Assembly (NCBI RefSeq): GCF_009363075.1
Contig: NZ_CP045293.1
Span: forward strand, 3,596,001 to 3,660,000
Direction: 5' to 3'
Origin: Paenibacillus guangzhouensis
GTDB lineage: Bacteria; Bacillota; Bacilli; Paenibacillales; Paenibacillaceae
DNA: 64,000 nucleotides
Made by a program: the position numbers and the translations under genes
Notes under the pieces: model-generated
Seen by the model: the letters and a program-made list of their open reading frames with translations, nothing else
Told to the model about the DNA's origin: nothing
Database searches by the model: none
Shown: piece by piece, positions 7,383-17,008 of the stretch
Position numbering within the stretch: position 1 is the stretch's first letter
Layout of the letters: each line of letters begins with the position of its first letter

Positions 7383-10300
7383 CTACAATACAATCCTCTT
7401 CGCAATCTCAGCCAAATCCTCAATATCGATCTTCCCGTCACCATTGAAGTCGGATGCCTTGATATTCGCCCAGTTCGGGTCTTGGCTGGTACGGCCATAG
7501 TTCGCTGCGGCAATCGCCAAATCGCCGATGCTGACCTTGCCGTCACCGTTCGTATCCCCTGGAATCCCCGGCGTGACGACAGATACTTTGATCAAGTACG
7601 AAGCGGATTCGATGCTCGTCTCCGCCCCCTGATCATCTGCGACAAGTGCATGCGATACCGTCACTGTTCCCGAGGCGGGCTGGGTTACCGGCTTCGCGCG
7701 GAATGTCAGCTGGAGCACATCACCTTTGCCTTGTACAGCATGCGCCGCACCTTCGCTCGCGATGATGAATCGGAGCTCGCCGGCAGTCGATGTCATTTTG
7801 TCTACGATATTGACGCCTGTACGAATAGGTTCTGCACCGACATATTCCAATACATCGCTATCGTAAGTCAGTGAAAAGTCTTGGGCATAGACAGCACCGC
7901 GAAGCTTATCAAGGCCAAACGTCACCGTGAACGTGCTGCCCGCTTGCACTTTGCCCACGCCTGCCAGCGTCGTTGTCGGCCCATCCGGCTGCGTCGGCAC
8001 GATAGCATTCTTGAACGCCTGCACCGCTTCTCGGAGTGTGGCGGCAGCAGCATCAATATCTGCTTGCTTCGCTGCGCTGTTGTCGTACACGCCTTGTGCT
8101 GCCGTAATGGCTGCGCCAAGCTTCCCTTTGGCCGCTTCGGACACTTGACCCGGCGATGTTCCTACCGCTGTCTCGACATAAAGCTTCTTCGCCTGATCGA
8201 TTTCCGCTTGCAGCTTGCTCTTATCGATCGGAACCTGCACCACTTCCTCAATCTTGATATCATCGATATAAGCATTTGCTGCGGGACCAGACTTTTTGTA
8301 GAAGTAGACGATTGCGGAGTTGGTACTGCTGCCCGTCGTGAACTCCAGCGTCTGCAGTGTATAGTCCGATGAGGTTACGCGTACGCTCTTGTCGATGCCC
8401 GTTCCCTTCACGCCGAACATGATCTCGAGCTGCGGGTCCAGCACCTTGGCATAGGCGCTAATCCGATACGTCGTATCCGGCTGAACCGTGAACGTCTGCT
8501 CCAGCGTGGTCTCCGCCGTAATTTTCTTAATGATCCCTGCATAGCTTCCGCCATGCGCATTCCCGTCGCTTACGATTCCCGCGCCGTTATTCCATTGATA
8601 ATCCCACGGATCCCGAGGTCCATGCTGCGCCGTATTCTCGAAATCTCCATTCTTAATCACAGCAGGCGGCTTCGGAATAACCGGCTCGAACGGGTCGACG
8701 TGCGGATACGTCTGACCTGCATATTCATGAGCTCCGACATCCGGCATGCCGTTATAGATCGGATTGCCGAAATAGTCTCGCGGCCCCGGATTATGCGTTA
8801 CACCGATGAAGCGCCCGGCGTTGATGAGCGGCGAATCATCCTGCAGCTTATACCCGTTTAACGCATCCCACTTCACTTGCTCTGGTACGATTGGACCTGC
8901 TCCCCCCAGCACGGTGCCTGCCTTGCCTGGATCTACCAGCTTCGGATCGCCCGTGATCATGAATGGATCTGGAATCCGGTCCACCGTTGGAACACGGTTG
9001 CCATAGAATGCATTATTGTTATACTTCCAGCTCGGCTTGGCCGTATATCCGCCCGTACCGTTGTTGATGAAGATGTTATTGTACAAACTTACATCCACGG
9101 CACCGCCTTGGCTGACGAGCAGATTCGTATTCATGCCTTCTTTGACATAGAAAACGTTGTTATACACTTGAATATTTTTCACGTTGTTCGCGCCACAGAT
9201 CGTGAAGATCTGGTATTTGTCATTCTGGCTGATGTTATACCGATAGATGCCGTTTCTCACTTCGCCGCCGCTGCCGTCCGAGCAGATCAGCAGATTGCCG
9301 CCGTCGTTGTTATAACTGTAGTTAAATTGATAGATGATACCTTGCGTCCCATGGTCAAAATCGAACGGCTGCCCATCGCGCGTCGAGTACCCGCGCGTCA
9401 CCTCATTGAATTGATAGAGCGTGTTATCGCCGTCCCACGTCCACATACCGGCATTGTAACCGGAGGATGTCCGGTTGTAGCCGTCCAAGAAGTTGTATTC
9501 GACGAGCGCTCCGTCGGTCATATGTGGAACGATGCCATCGCCGCCAACATCATAGAGCTTGTTGCCGCGGATAACCACATTCGTAATCGGGGTCCATGGC
9601 GTTCGATCACTGCTGCCATATGCACTCCCCAGCAGATCTCTGCTCTTCCAATCATTCCAAGTGACAATCCCTGAACGAGCGACATTACGTACTTCATTAT
9701 TGATAATTTTGATGTCATCAAATGTCGTCCTTTGGATCACCCGATTCGGATCCGGCACATTGTTCACAACGCCTTGAATCCGGACGCCGACTTGAATACC
9801 CGCGCTGCCGTTCATATCTTTCTTGTCTTCACCGTTTACGTCATGAACGTAAAGGTCGTGGATATAAATACCGTGCAGCACCTGGACATCGGTCACATTC
9901 GTCTGACTGCCCTTCTTATAGTCCTCGCCCATCACCAGCACACCGCGGCGCGGCGATGTAGCAGCTTGGACGCCTTTATTCGTAATCTCCAGATGGCTGA
10001 TCTCCCAGTGCTCTTGGTTGTAGATCATCACGGTATTCTCGACTAGACCCTGCCCTTCGATGAGCGGCTTATTGCCTTCGCCGTATCGGCCGATCGCAAT
10101 CGGATTGCCTGCAGCACCCGACCCTTTCGGCTGCAGCGAACCGCTCCATTTGCCGCCTGCGCGGAACAGGATTTTATCGCCCGGTTTGTAAGTCATCTTA
10201 TTGACCTGCGCAAGTGATTTCCAAGCTTGATCTTGCCCGGTACCGCTGTTCGTGTCCGCACCGCTCATATCATCGACATAGTAGGTGGTATTCCCCGGCG

Positions 10301-13300
10301 AGACCAGGTCTTCTTCCTCTACAGGCTGCGTATTGTACACTTGGAATTCCCATATGCTCGGACCTTGGGAGACGTTGACGGATTTCATGTTCAATCGAAC
10401 CTTCGAGCCCGTCACCGGTGTAAAGGTTATCGTCTTATCCGCGCCAATCGTGGTCCCTGTATAAGCATCGAGCCACGCCGAACCGTTCCAATACTGGATC
10501 GCATACGACGAGATGCGAGACTGGAATTCGTTGATCACGACCTTATCGAATGTCTTATTACCGCCGAGATCGACCTCAAGCCATGCTTGTGGATTATTGT
10601 CTTCGGTCGCCCAACGGGTCAAAGAGCTGCCATCAACGGCTTGGGAGGCGGCATATGTCGGATTATTCGAATGGACGTTGCTTGCTGCCGCTGGCTTTTT
10701 CAGCGCCAAGTTTTCAGACCCGACTGGCTTTGTGAGATACACGCCAACACGGTTCAAGATCGGCGAAGCCTGAGACTCCGTAATGTTAATGCGTATTTTC
10801 GTTGTCTTCACGGCAGGAAACGATACGATCTTCTTGTATCCGACCGTTGCGCCCTGCGCGATTTGACTCCATTTGCCGTCCAACCATGTCTCGATTGTAA
10901 ATTTAGAAATCCGCTGCCCGAGTGGGACATATTCTTGAAGCAGCACGCTATCGATATAACGTTCCTTATCCAGCGCAATCTCCACAATACCAGCCTTCAC
11001 GCCGTCATCAACCGTCCAATACGTATCATAGCTGTCGTCCAGCACGTTCTGCGCACCGTATTTCGAAGCGTTGCCTCGCGTCTCACTTGCCGTAGCCGAG
11101 CCCTTCGCTGCAAGATCGTTCGCATACATCGCCATGACTTGCGTCTTCCATGCTTGCAGATTCGCGACATCGGAGGCTGGAATCTGCCCGGTCGTATCCG
11201 GCGATACATTGAGCAGCAGCGTCGCGCCTCGGCCGACGGTCGTCTGATAGATGTCGACCAGCTGATTCAAGCTCTTCGACGAAGAACCTGGACTCCAGAA
11301 CCATCCCGAGCGCTGCTTCACATCGGACTCTGCCGGTTGATAGATCGTCCCGTTCGCGTGGCCCTTCAAATAATCCCGATTATCGTAAGCTGGCGGGACA
11401 TATGCCCATGGCGGATTCTGCGGCAAATTCGGTACGACTTTGGCCCAATGCGTATCGTCGACGAACCCGGTCTCATTCCCGTTCCAACGAACGTCGCCGA
11501 GCGGAGGACCCCAGATCAATGCTTTTGGCTGGAGCTCGTAAATCAATTTCGCCCATGCATCAAAGTCATAATCCTGCTGTACGTTATCGCCTTTGGCGCC
11601 ATCCATCCAGATTTCCGAGATTTCGCCGTAATTAGTGAGCAGCTCGCGAAGCTGGTTCATGTAGTAATCATTGTAAGCCTGCCCCTTGCCATAACTTGGC
11701 GCATTCATATCCCATGGTGAGAGATATATCCCGAATTTAATGCCCGTTTCACGCGCTGCATCGGATACCTCCTTCACGATGTCGCCTTTGCCGCCTTTCC
11801 ATGGGCTGTTCTTGACGCTATGCTCCGTGTATTGGCTCGGATAGAGCACGAATCCATCATGATGCTTCACGGTCAGAATGACCATCTTGAGCCCCGCATT
11901 TTTCAGCGCAGCCATCCACTGCTTCGCATCGAAATTCGTCGGATTGAATTGAGAAGGGCTCTCCTTACCCGTGCCCCACTCCTTGCCTGTAAACGTATTC
12001 ATACCAAAATGGACGAAGGCGATGGTCTCCATCTTCTGATATGCCAATTGCTTCGCCGTTGGAATCGGCAGATGCGGAAATGGAGGTGCGACATAACCAG
12101 GCTCAGGCGGCGTCTCATCATTTTTCGTGCCGTACACCTCAAATTCATGCAGGGCATAACCATTCTTATTGCTCCTTCCCGTCGCATAAATCCGAATGAA
12201 CTTGCCATCTGCGCCAGTAAATTGCACGTCTTCCGCACCGCCTGCACCCACCTGCGTCGCGTAGACCGTCTTCCAGGTGATCATGTCGTCCGAGACTTGC
12301 AGCTGATAGGCTTTGGCATACGTACCGCCCCAATACATTTTGACGCGGTTCATCTGATAGCTGCCTTTCAGATCCGCAATAAGCCACTGCGGATCCGCAG
12401 GGTCGCTCTGCCATTTCGACGCAATCGTCTGATCGAGCGCTTTCTCTCCGCTATTGCCGGAAGCTGCGGAGGAGACGTACGCGGTATGCTGATACGCTAG
12501 ATTTGTATTCGGGGCTGGCGCTGTATACGGTGGAAGCTCCGGGTCCGGATTCGGATCCGTACCTTCTCCTTCGCGCAGCTCGAAATCGTCTACATAGAAG
12601 ACGCCGGCTGTTGTGTCTTTCCACACATAAATCTCTGCCGTTGTATTCGAGCTGCCTGTCTTAAAGGTTACGCTGAGCTGCTGATAGCCCATCGTCGTTG
12701 TCGTCACTTCTTTCTTGGCGCTCGGACCGTCGAATTTAATTGCTGCGAGATACAATTTATCTTTGTCTGTAGCTTGAACCGGGTTGGCCCACGCTTTTAA
12801 CGTATACGTTGTATTCGGTTTAAGATTCGTCAGGTCTTGATTGATGCTTGCGCCCGGCGCACCCATTCTGCCTGCATAATTGCCTGTATGCGCATTCGAA
12901 TTCACGATCATCCGATCGCCTGCGCCTCTCCAGCCTGTGAAATCCCCCTGCTCAAAGCCTGGATTCACAATCAAATTCTGCTGATCGGGATCCGGATTTG
13001 GATTATAATGGTTCACGATCATATAATCGATATAGACGGTGCCTTGATCGCCAGCATCGAATCGATATTCGATCGTATTGTCGCCGGCATCCAGCACGAA
13101 CATTTCCTTCTTATCAGCCCATGCACCAGAGGCAGATCCAGGGAACGTCGCCGTCCCGCGCTTCACGCCATTGATGTAGACACCCAAAGTACTATCCGAA
13201 GTCGAGCGATTTGCATAGCGCAGCGTAACTTCGTAATTCAGCGTCGCCGACACGCTTGCCGTGAACTTCACCGCTGCGCCTGCTGACGCTAGTCCTTCAA

Positions 13301-13502
13301 CATAACCTGTGCCCGAGTAGCCTGACTGACTTGAGCCTTTCTTAGCGCCGCCAGAGAGAACTGCATCTTCAGCTTCTGCCTTCTGACCGATTCCTGCAGC
13401 TGCCGTCGCACTCGCAGGAGCAGCCATCACCGCCGGTATCCCTGAGATGAAGATGAGCACGGATAGACTTAGCGCGAACACTCTAGACATCATCCTTCTC
13501 AC
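7383..13502 (-). CDS. Giant secreted protein: CBMs, GH29 alpha-L-fucosidase-like domain, beta-helix, cohesin and dockerin
   Basis: GTG 13502 follows AAGGAGG by 8 bases and gives 2039 residues. An upstream ATG at 13532 lacks a ribosome site. Domains in order: signal peptide (1-28); CBM35/6-like (40-170); CBM4/9-like (175-310); F5/8C (335-460); GH29 (480-790), with HHDGFVLYPS and the probable nucleophile Asp in EIWMDGAKG near 632; two F5/8C (800-1055); right-handed beta-helix (1070-1590) ending in DVGAHEY; CBM4/9-like (1615-1750); a FIVAR-like helical segment (1755-1840); cohesin (1840-1975); dockerin (1976-2039) with two calcium loops (DTNGDGKVSIGD, DFNGDGKIDIED). It should act outside the cell on fucosylated glycans. 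The beta-helix may be a second catalytic or a binding module. A terminator-like hairpin lies in its leader (13617-13655). Confidence 0.88.
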   Translation of the reverse strand: MRRMMSRVFALSLSVLIFISGIPAVMAAPASATAAAGIGQKAEAEDAVLSGGAKKGSSQSGYSGTGYVEGLASAGAAVKFTASVSATLNYEVTLRYANRSTSDSTLGVYINGVKRGTATFPGSASGAWADKKEMFVLDAGDNTIEYRFDAGDQGTVYIDYMIVNHYNPNPDPDQQNLIVNPGFEQGDFTGWRGAGDRMIVNSNAHTGNYAGRMGAPGASINQDLTNLKPNTTYTLKAWANPVQATDKDKLYLAAIKFDGPSAKKEVTTTTMGYQQLSVTFKTGSSNTTAEIYVWKDTTAGVFYVDDFELREGEGTDPNPDPELPPYTAPAPNTNLAYQHTAYVSSAASGNSGEKALDQTIASKWQSDPADPQWLIADLKGSYQMNRVKMYWGGTYAKAYQLQVSDDMITWKTVYATQVGAGGAEDVQFTGADGKFIRIYATGRSNKNGYALHEFEVYGTKNDETPPEPGYVAPPFPHLPIPTAKQLAYQKMETIAFVHFGMNTFTGKEWGTGKESPSQFNPTNFDAKQWMAALKNAGLKMVILTVKHHDGFVLYPSQYTEHSVKNSPWKGGKGDIVKEVSDAARETGIKFGIYLSPWDMNAPSYGKGQAYNDYYMNQLRELLTNYGEISEIWMDGAKGDNVQQDYDFDAWAKLIYELQPKALIWGPPLGDVRWNGNETGFVDDTHWAKVVPNLPQNPPWAYVPPAYDNRDYLKGHANGTIYQPAESDVKQRSGWFWSPGSSSKSLNQLVDIYQTTVGRGATLLLNVSPDTTGQIPASDVANLQAWKTQVMAMYANDLAAKGSATASETRGNASKYGAQNVLDDSYDTYWTVDDGVKAGIVEIALDKERYIDSVLLQEYVPLGQRISKFTIETWLDGKWSQIAQGATVGYKKIVSFPAVKTTKIRINITESQASPILNRVGVYLTKPVGSENLALKKPAAASNVHSNNPTYAASQAVDGSSLTRWATEDNNPQAWLEVDLGGNKTFDKVVINEFQSRISSYAIQYWNGSAWLDAYTGTTIGADKTITFTPVTGSKVRLNMKSVNVSQGPSIWEFQVYNTQPVEEEDLVSPGNTTYYVDDMSGADTNSGTGQDQAWKSLAQVNKMTYKPGDKILFRAGGKWSGSLQPKGSGAAGNPIAIGRYGEGNKPLIEGQGLVENTVMIYNQEHWEISHLEITNKGVQAATSPRRGVLVMGEDYKKGSQTNVTDVQVLHGIYIHDLYVHDVNGEDKKDMNGSAGIQVGVRIQGVVNNVPDPNRVIQRTTFDDIKIINNEVRNVARSGIVTWNDWKSRDLLGSAYGSSDRTPWTPITNVVIRGNKLYDVGGDGIVPHMTDGALVEYNFLDGYNRTSSGYNAGMWTWDGDNTLYQFNEVTRGYSTRDGQPFDFDHGTQGIIYQFNYSYNNDGGNLLICSDGSGGEVRNGIYRYNISQNDKYQIFTICGANNVKNIQVYNNVFYVKEGMNTNLLVSQGGAVDVSLYNNIFINNGTGGYTAKPSWKYNNNAFYGNRVPTVDRIPDPFMITGDPKLVDPGKAGTVLGGAGPIVPEQVKWDALNGYKLQDDSPLINAGRFIGVTHNPGPRDYFGNPIYNGMPDVGAHEYAGQTYPHVDPFEPVIPKPPAVIKNGDFENTAQHGPRDPWDYQWNNGAGIVSDGNAHGGSYAGIIKKITAETTLEQTFTVQPDTTYRISAYAKVLDPQLEIMFGVKGTGIDKSVRVTSSDYTLQTLEFTTGSSTNSAIVYFYKKSGPAANAYIDDIKIEEVVQVPIDKSKLQAEIDQAKKLYVETAVGTSPGQVSEAAKGKLGAAITAAQGVYDNSAAKQADIDAAAATLREAVQAFKNAIVPTQPDGPTTTLAGVGKVQAGSTFTVTFGLDKLRGAVYAQDFSLTYDSDVLEYVGAEPIRTGVNIVDKMTSTAGELRFIIASEGAAHAVQGKGDVLQLTFRAKPVTQPASGTVTVSHALVADDQGAETSIESASYLIKVSVVTPGIPGDTNGDGKVSIGDLAIAAANYGRTSQDPNWANIKASDFNGDGKIDIEDLAEIAKRIVL

Positions 13503-13616
13503 AATCCTTACCTCCTTATAGAACCTATGCATTCATCCATCATGAGTATCGGTCATTATGTAGACACGCGCATCGCATCCCCCCCTATTCGCCTGAGCTT
13601 TCTATAAATGCAAAAA

Positions 13617-13655
13617 GGCATGCGCCTAAAGAGATAACTCTCCTAAGCTCATGCC
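13617..13655 (-). terminator. Terminator-like hairpin upstream of the GH29 gene
   Basis: On the minus strand GGCATGAGCTTAGGAGAG pairs imperfectly with CTCTTTAGGCGCATGCC and is followed by TTTTTG. No minus-strand gene is evident just upstream. It is therefore either a relic terminator or a premature-termination element in the 5' leader. The rest of 13503-13848 shows no gene I can support. Confidence 0.55.
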
Positions 13656-13848
13656 CAGCATTTCGCTAGTTACACGCTAATTCGTTATACGAAGAACAAC
13701 TATGTTCGTCCTAACCATAAGGTAGAAGATTCGCACGTGATTAGCAATAGAATCGACAAAGGCTCCCATAAAAATCGAATAGGTTACACAGAACGCCATT
13801 TCCTGCACAAGGAAGCACGAAGCATCCCAATTTCGAAAGGAATGACAG

Positions 13849-14940
13849 ATGATGAACAAAGAACAGACCGAAGCCGCGATTACGGAACATTTCCGCAAAA
13901 AAATTCGCAAGGACAATAAGATTTACCATGCGTCCCTCCTTGTCCACTCCGATCGGCTCGGCATTCATTTGAATTTGGCTGAAGGACGATCCGCAGCGTT
14001 CGAGATCCATGCGGATCAACCCTTCTATATTGCGAGCATCAGCAAACTATTCACCTCCGTGCTCATCGGTATGCTCGTCGAAAAAGGACTCCTCGCCTAC
14101 GATGAACCTATCTCACGATATTTGGACAAGGATCTGCTGCATCAACTCCATCTGGTTCGAGGCAAGGATTACACACATGAAATTCTGATCAGACATTTGT
14201 TAAATCATACATCTGGGCTCCATTGCTTCTTCGAAGATCGGCCAAAACGCGTGAAATCGATGATTGACATGATTGTCGATGAACCCGAGCGAACATGGAC
14301 GCCGCTGGAAACATTACAGTGGGGTAAATCGCATCTCCATGGGCATTTCCGACCCGGCCAAGGGTTTCACTATTCCGATACAGGTTATCATCTCTTAGGA
14401 TTGATCATCGAGAACGTGATGAAATTGCCTTTTCACGATGTTATACATATCTATATTTTTACGCCGCTTCGCATGCTCCACTCTTATGTTGCACCCGGCC
14501 AGCCGAGTAGCCAGAATGAACACCCGATAGCCCGTTTATTTATTCGAGATATCGATGTAACGGATTATGACAGTCTGAGTTTCATGTTTGCCGGAGGCGG
14601 GATCGTGTCTACGACGGAGGATTTGCTGCGATTCATGCGTGCCCTGGTCCATCATGAGCTGATTCGATCTGAGACCATCGACACGATGCTTGGGGACTGG
14701 GCGAGGTTCTTTCCGGGGATTGATTACGGATATGGGGTTATGCGTTTCCGCGCCATCCCCCTTCTTATGCCAGCACGTTATCAGGCGTGGGGAAATGCCG
14801 GCTCCACCGGTTCTTTCATGTTCTATCACCCTGCCACTGATGCATACTTCATCGGGAGTCTGAATCAATTCCGCTATCATCAAAAAGGAATCCGGTTGAT
14901 GATGCAGACGATCGATAAGCTGCTGAAATGTGATGCTTAA
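13849..14940 (+). CDS. Serine hydrolase (beta-lactamase / class C PBP-like)
   Basis: The 363-residue protein has the SxxK active-site motif in YIASISKLFTSVLIGML, a YxN-equivalent (HYSDTGYHLLG) and a third motif in AWGNAGSTGS, so all three penicillin-recognising elements are identifiable. There is no signal peptide, which suggests a cytoplasmic esterase/peptidase-like member of the family rather than a secreted beta-lactamase. AAAGGA lies 7 bases before the ATG. It stands alone between divergent and convergent genes and ends at the strong hairpin at 14968-14995. The substrate is unknown. Confidence 0.8.
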   Translation: MMNKEQTEAAITEHFRKKIRKDNKIYHASLLVHSDRLGIHLNLAEGRSAAFEIHADQPFYIASISKLFTSVLIGMLVEKGLLAYDEPISRYLDKDLLHQLHLVRGKDYTHEILIRHLLNHTSGLHCFFEDRPKRVKSMIDMIVDEPERTWTPLETLQWGKSHLHGHFRPGQGFHYSDTGYHLLGLIIENVMKLPFHDVIHIYIFTPLRMLHSYVAPGQPSSQNEHPIARLFIRDIDVTDYDSLSFMFAGGGIVSTTEDLLRFMRALVHHELIRSETIDTMLGDWARFFPGIDYGYGVMRFRAIPLLMPARYQAWGNAGSTGSFMFYHPATDAYFIGSLNQFRYHQKGIRLMMQTIDKLLKCDA

Positions 14941-14967
14941 GTGCGGTTGTTTTCAATTTCCAAAAAA

Positions 14968-14995
14968 AAGAGCTCCGCGAATTCGCGGGGCTCTT
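14968..14995. terminator. Bidirectional terminator hairpin
   Basis: AAGAGCTCCGCGAA pairs with TTCGCGGGGCTCTT, a 14-bp stem with one G-U type position. An A-run on the left supplies the U-tract for the minus strand. It separates the convergent genes ending at 14940 and 15005. Confidence 0.85.
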
Positions 14996-15004
14996 GATGT
15001 CTCT

Positions 15005-15484
15005 CTAGGACGTCCATGTTACAAAGGCGTCTGGGTTGGAACGAATGTAAGCGCTGATAAGCTGCAAGCTATCTGCAAAACAAACCTGAAACTGCTCAAA
15101 TAAAGGAGGTAATGACGATTGTACATCTACAGCAGTTCGATCTGCTGTGGTTCGTAAGCCAAGGGTCTCAGCTGTCTCTTCCAGCAGCGCAATCATTGAC
15201 GTGTCGCCAAAAAACCGCAAACCGCCCATGATACCTTGCCAGTAACCTGGCTGCTCGTGTAAGTAAGATACCCACGAAGCATATCCATCCGCTGAGCCTT
15301 GCGCAGGAAATAATAGTCGGAACATGCATAGCGCCTGCTGTCCAGGGTGGAGTTCAGCAATTTTCTCTGCCTTCACGGACAACTCTCGTCCACGAATTTG
15401 TAAAATCGTCGGTTCAATGCAAGCGGAGATCAGCTCCATATCCCCTAAACGGTCGAACATCATTTTTTCCATTTCAATCACCAA
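15005..15484 (-). CDS. Hypothetical protein, possibly DMP19/DUF4375-like
   Basis: The soluble, helical protein is about 159 residues. The central stretch GYASWVSYLHEQPGYWQGIM followed by GLRFFGDTSMIALLEET faintly resembles DUF4375/DMP19 proteins, but I do not recognise it with certainty. AAGGAGG at its 5' end is 9 bases before TTG 15484; a GTG at 15493 abuts the ribosome site and is unlikely. It is a single gene between a bidirectional terminator and a TetR gene. Confidence 0.5.
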   Translation of the reverse strand: MVIEMEKMMFDRLGDMELISACIEPTILQIRGRELSVKAEKIAELHPGQQALCMFRLLFPAQGSADGYASWVSYLHEQPGYWQGIMGGLRFFGDTSMIALLEETAETLGLRTTADRTAVDVQSSLPPLFEQFQVCFADSLQLISAYIRSNPDAFVTWTS

Positions 15485-15590
15485 TTGTATCACCCTCCTT
15501 TTTCCATTTTATTTTTGATTGATTTATAAGTCAATATAAAAACAAAAAAATTTATTGCCCTCAACGCAGCAATAAATTCATCCCTATCGC

Positions 15591-16241
15591 TTAACCCTTC
15601 AATAACGCAACGGACGATTCCACGATCTGATCTAGAACTTTCTTCAGCTGCTCCTTACGTTCCTCTTCAGAAAGATCCTCCGCTGTAAGTTCTTGCTGCA
15701 CCTGATCCAGATAGTTCATTCCTTGGGATACGGAGCCCCAGAATTGCATGGCCATCAAATTCGCGTCACCTGCTGGTACCATCCCCTGCTCCATTCCCAT
15801 CACAAGCATGCGTGTCATCGGGCGCATGAAATTTTTCACCCAATCAAAAGGTGATATTTCATCCGGCGTATACAGATGATGCAGATCCAGACTAATCCGA
15901 CCGAAAAATCGAGAGACGGCTGGCCGATCTAGCACCTGCTCACAGACGATTCGGGCATAATGCTGGAATAACTCTAGAACAGGGCCTTCCTGTTCGAAGT
16001 ACGTCTGCGTAAATCGTCTCGACTCTTCCATTAACATTTCATAGAGCTCGCGAAACAGCGTTTTTTTATTTTTGAAATAGTAGAAGACCAATCCATGCGC
16101 GAGACCCGCCCGATCCGCAATCGCTCCTACTTCAGAGGCGGCATAACCCTTCTCCACATAGACATGCATCGCCGCCTGAAGAATCTCTTGCTTGCGCTGT
16201 TTGCGAATCTCTTCATTCTGTTCTTTTGTACGAGGGGACAT
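15591..16241 (-). CDS. TetR/AcrR family transcriptional regulator
   Basis: The TetR helix-turn-helix is clear (QEILQAAMHVYVEKGYAASE, then GAIADRAGLAHGLVFYYFKN). The C-terminal domain resembles the YfiR/TetR_C module of Bacilli. AGG lies 8 bases before ATG 16241, and other starts up to GTG 16250 are possible. An imperfect inverted repeat around 16254-16275 may be its operator. No obvious target adjoins it: the next minus-strand gene, YqeB-like, forms its own operon with another TetR. Confidence 0.82.
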   Translation of the reverse strand: MSPRTKEQNEEIRKQRKQEILQAAMHVYVEKGYAASEVGAIADRAGLAHGLVFYYFKNKKTLFRELYEMLMEESRRFTQTYFEQEGPVLELFQHYARIVCEQVLDRPAVSRFFGRISLDLHHLYTPDEISPFDWVKNFMRPMTRMLVMGMEQGMVPAGDANLMAMQFWGSVSQGMNYLDQVQQELTAEDLSEEERKEQLKKVLDQIVESSVALLKG

Positions 16242-16312
16242 CATAATCACCTATAATCATTGTCATGGTTATTAATCGGACTATTATAAGGAGAATCGCG
16301 CTGGCTTGTCAA

Positions 16313-17008
16313 TCATTTGACGAAGCGCCAGTATTGGCGTTTCTCGACATCACGGACGATAATGCCCATTTTGCCCAGCTCTTGGCGCAGGTCTCGAACA
16401 TCGATTTTCTCTTCTTCCTTCAGTGCCATTTCCCGAGCCTTCAAGATGGCATTCGCCGCAGCATCCAGATCTGGCGTATCCGGCACCCATCGCCGGTATT
16501 CCGCCTCATACGGATCTCCCCCCGGCGTGTAGGGATAACCGTGCTCGGTAAACGCTCTGCCGATTTGCTCTTCTTTGGAATCGCTCTTCTCTCGCGCCAG
16601 TTCGTGCCCCGAAGATCCAAGGATGACAAGATGCCCCCGGTCTACGAATACCCTACCAACATCGCCGCGGGCAATCGTACACTCACGCTCATCAATACGC
16701 AATGTCACTTCCTGGTCGCTGCACGCAATAACAAGACTCTCCTGAATCGCAAGATAGGCGATAACGAGTCCAGCGATGAAACCTAGAAGAGTTAGTCCCG
16801 CATCCAGCCATACCCCTTGCCAGGAATGAAGCAGTTTTAGCGGTCCTTCAAAAGGGCTCCATGGTAACTTGAGCGCCCATTCCGCAATACGAGGAAGAAA
16901 GTAACCGACGGCCAAACCGATCAATCCAAATCCGCCATACAGCATAACTTTGGTAGACGTTGAGTAGCCGACGACCGTCTTGGCATTGGAAGTATAAGCC
17001 ATGTTCAT
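16313..17008 (-). CDS. YqeB-like membrane protein
   Basis: The 231-residue protein has two hydrophobic segments near residues 22-48 and 68-92, followed by a soluble domain with PYEAEYRRWVPDTPDLDAAAN and a C-terminal DLRQELGKMGIIVRDVEKRQ region. This layout matches, from memory, the uncharacterised YqeB family of Bacillales. Its start overlaps the stop of the upstream TetR gene in an ATGA arrangement (17005-17008), so the two are translationally coupled and the TetR probably controls it. ATG 17002 has better spacing to GGAG and is an alternative start. Function unknown. Confidence 0.65.
   Translation of the reverse strand: MNMAYTSNAKTVVGYSTSTKVMLYGGFGLIGLAVGYFLPRIAEWALKLPWSPFEGPLKLLHSWQGVWLDAGLTLLGFIAGLVIAYLAIQESLVIACSDQEVTLRIDERECTIARGDVGRVFVDRGHLVILGSSGHELAREKSDSKEEQIGRAFTEHGYPYTPGGDPYEAEYRRWVPDTPDLDAAANAILKAREMALKEEEKIDVRDLRQELGKMGIIVRDVEKRQYWRFVK

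Noticed and set aside
10227-11720. 497-codon open frame on the plus strand
   Set aside because: It lies entirely antisense to the GH29/beta-helix gene, whose domains are clear. The product is Arg/Ile/His-rich and matches nothing I know.
13677-14019. Two minus-strand frames over the start of the serine hydrolase gene
   Set aside because: They are antisense to the conserved hydrolase N-terminus. They also could not justify the hairpin at 13617-13655 as a gene terminator with confidence.
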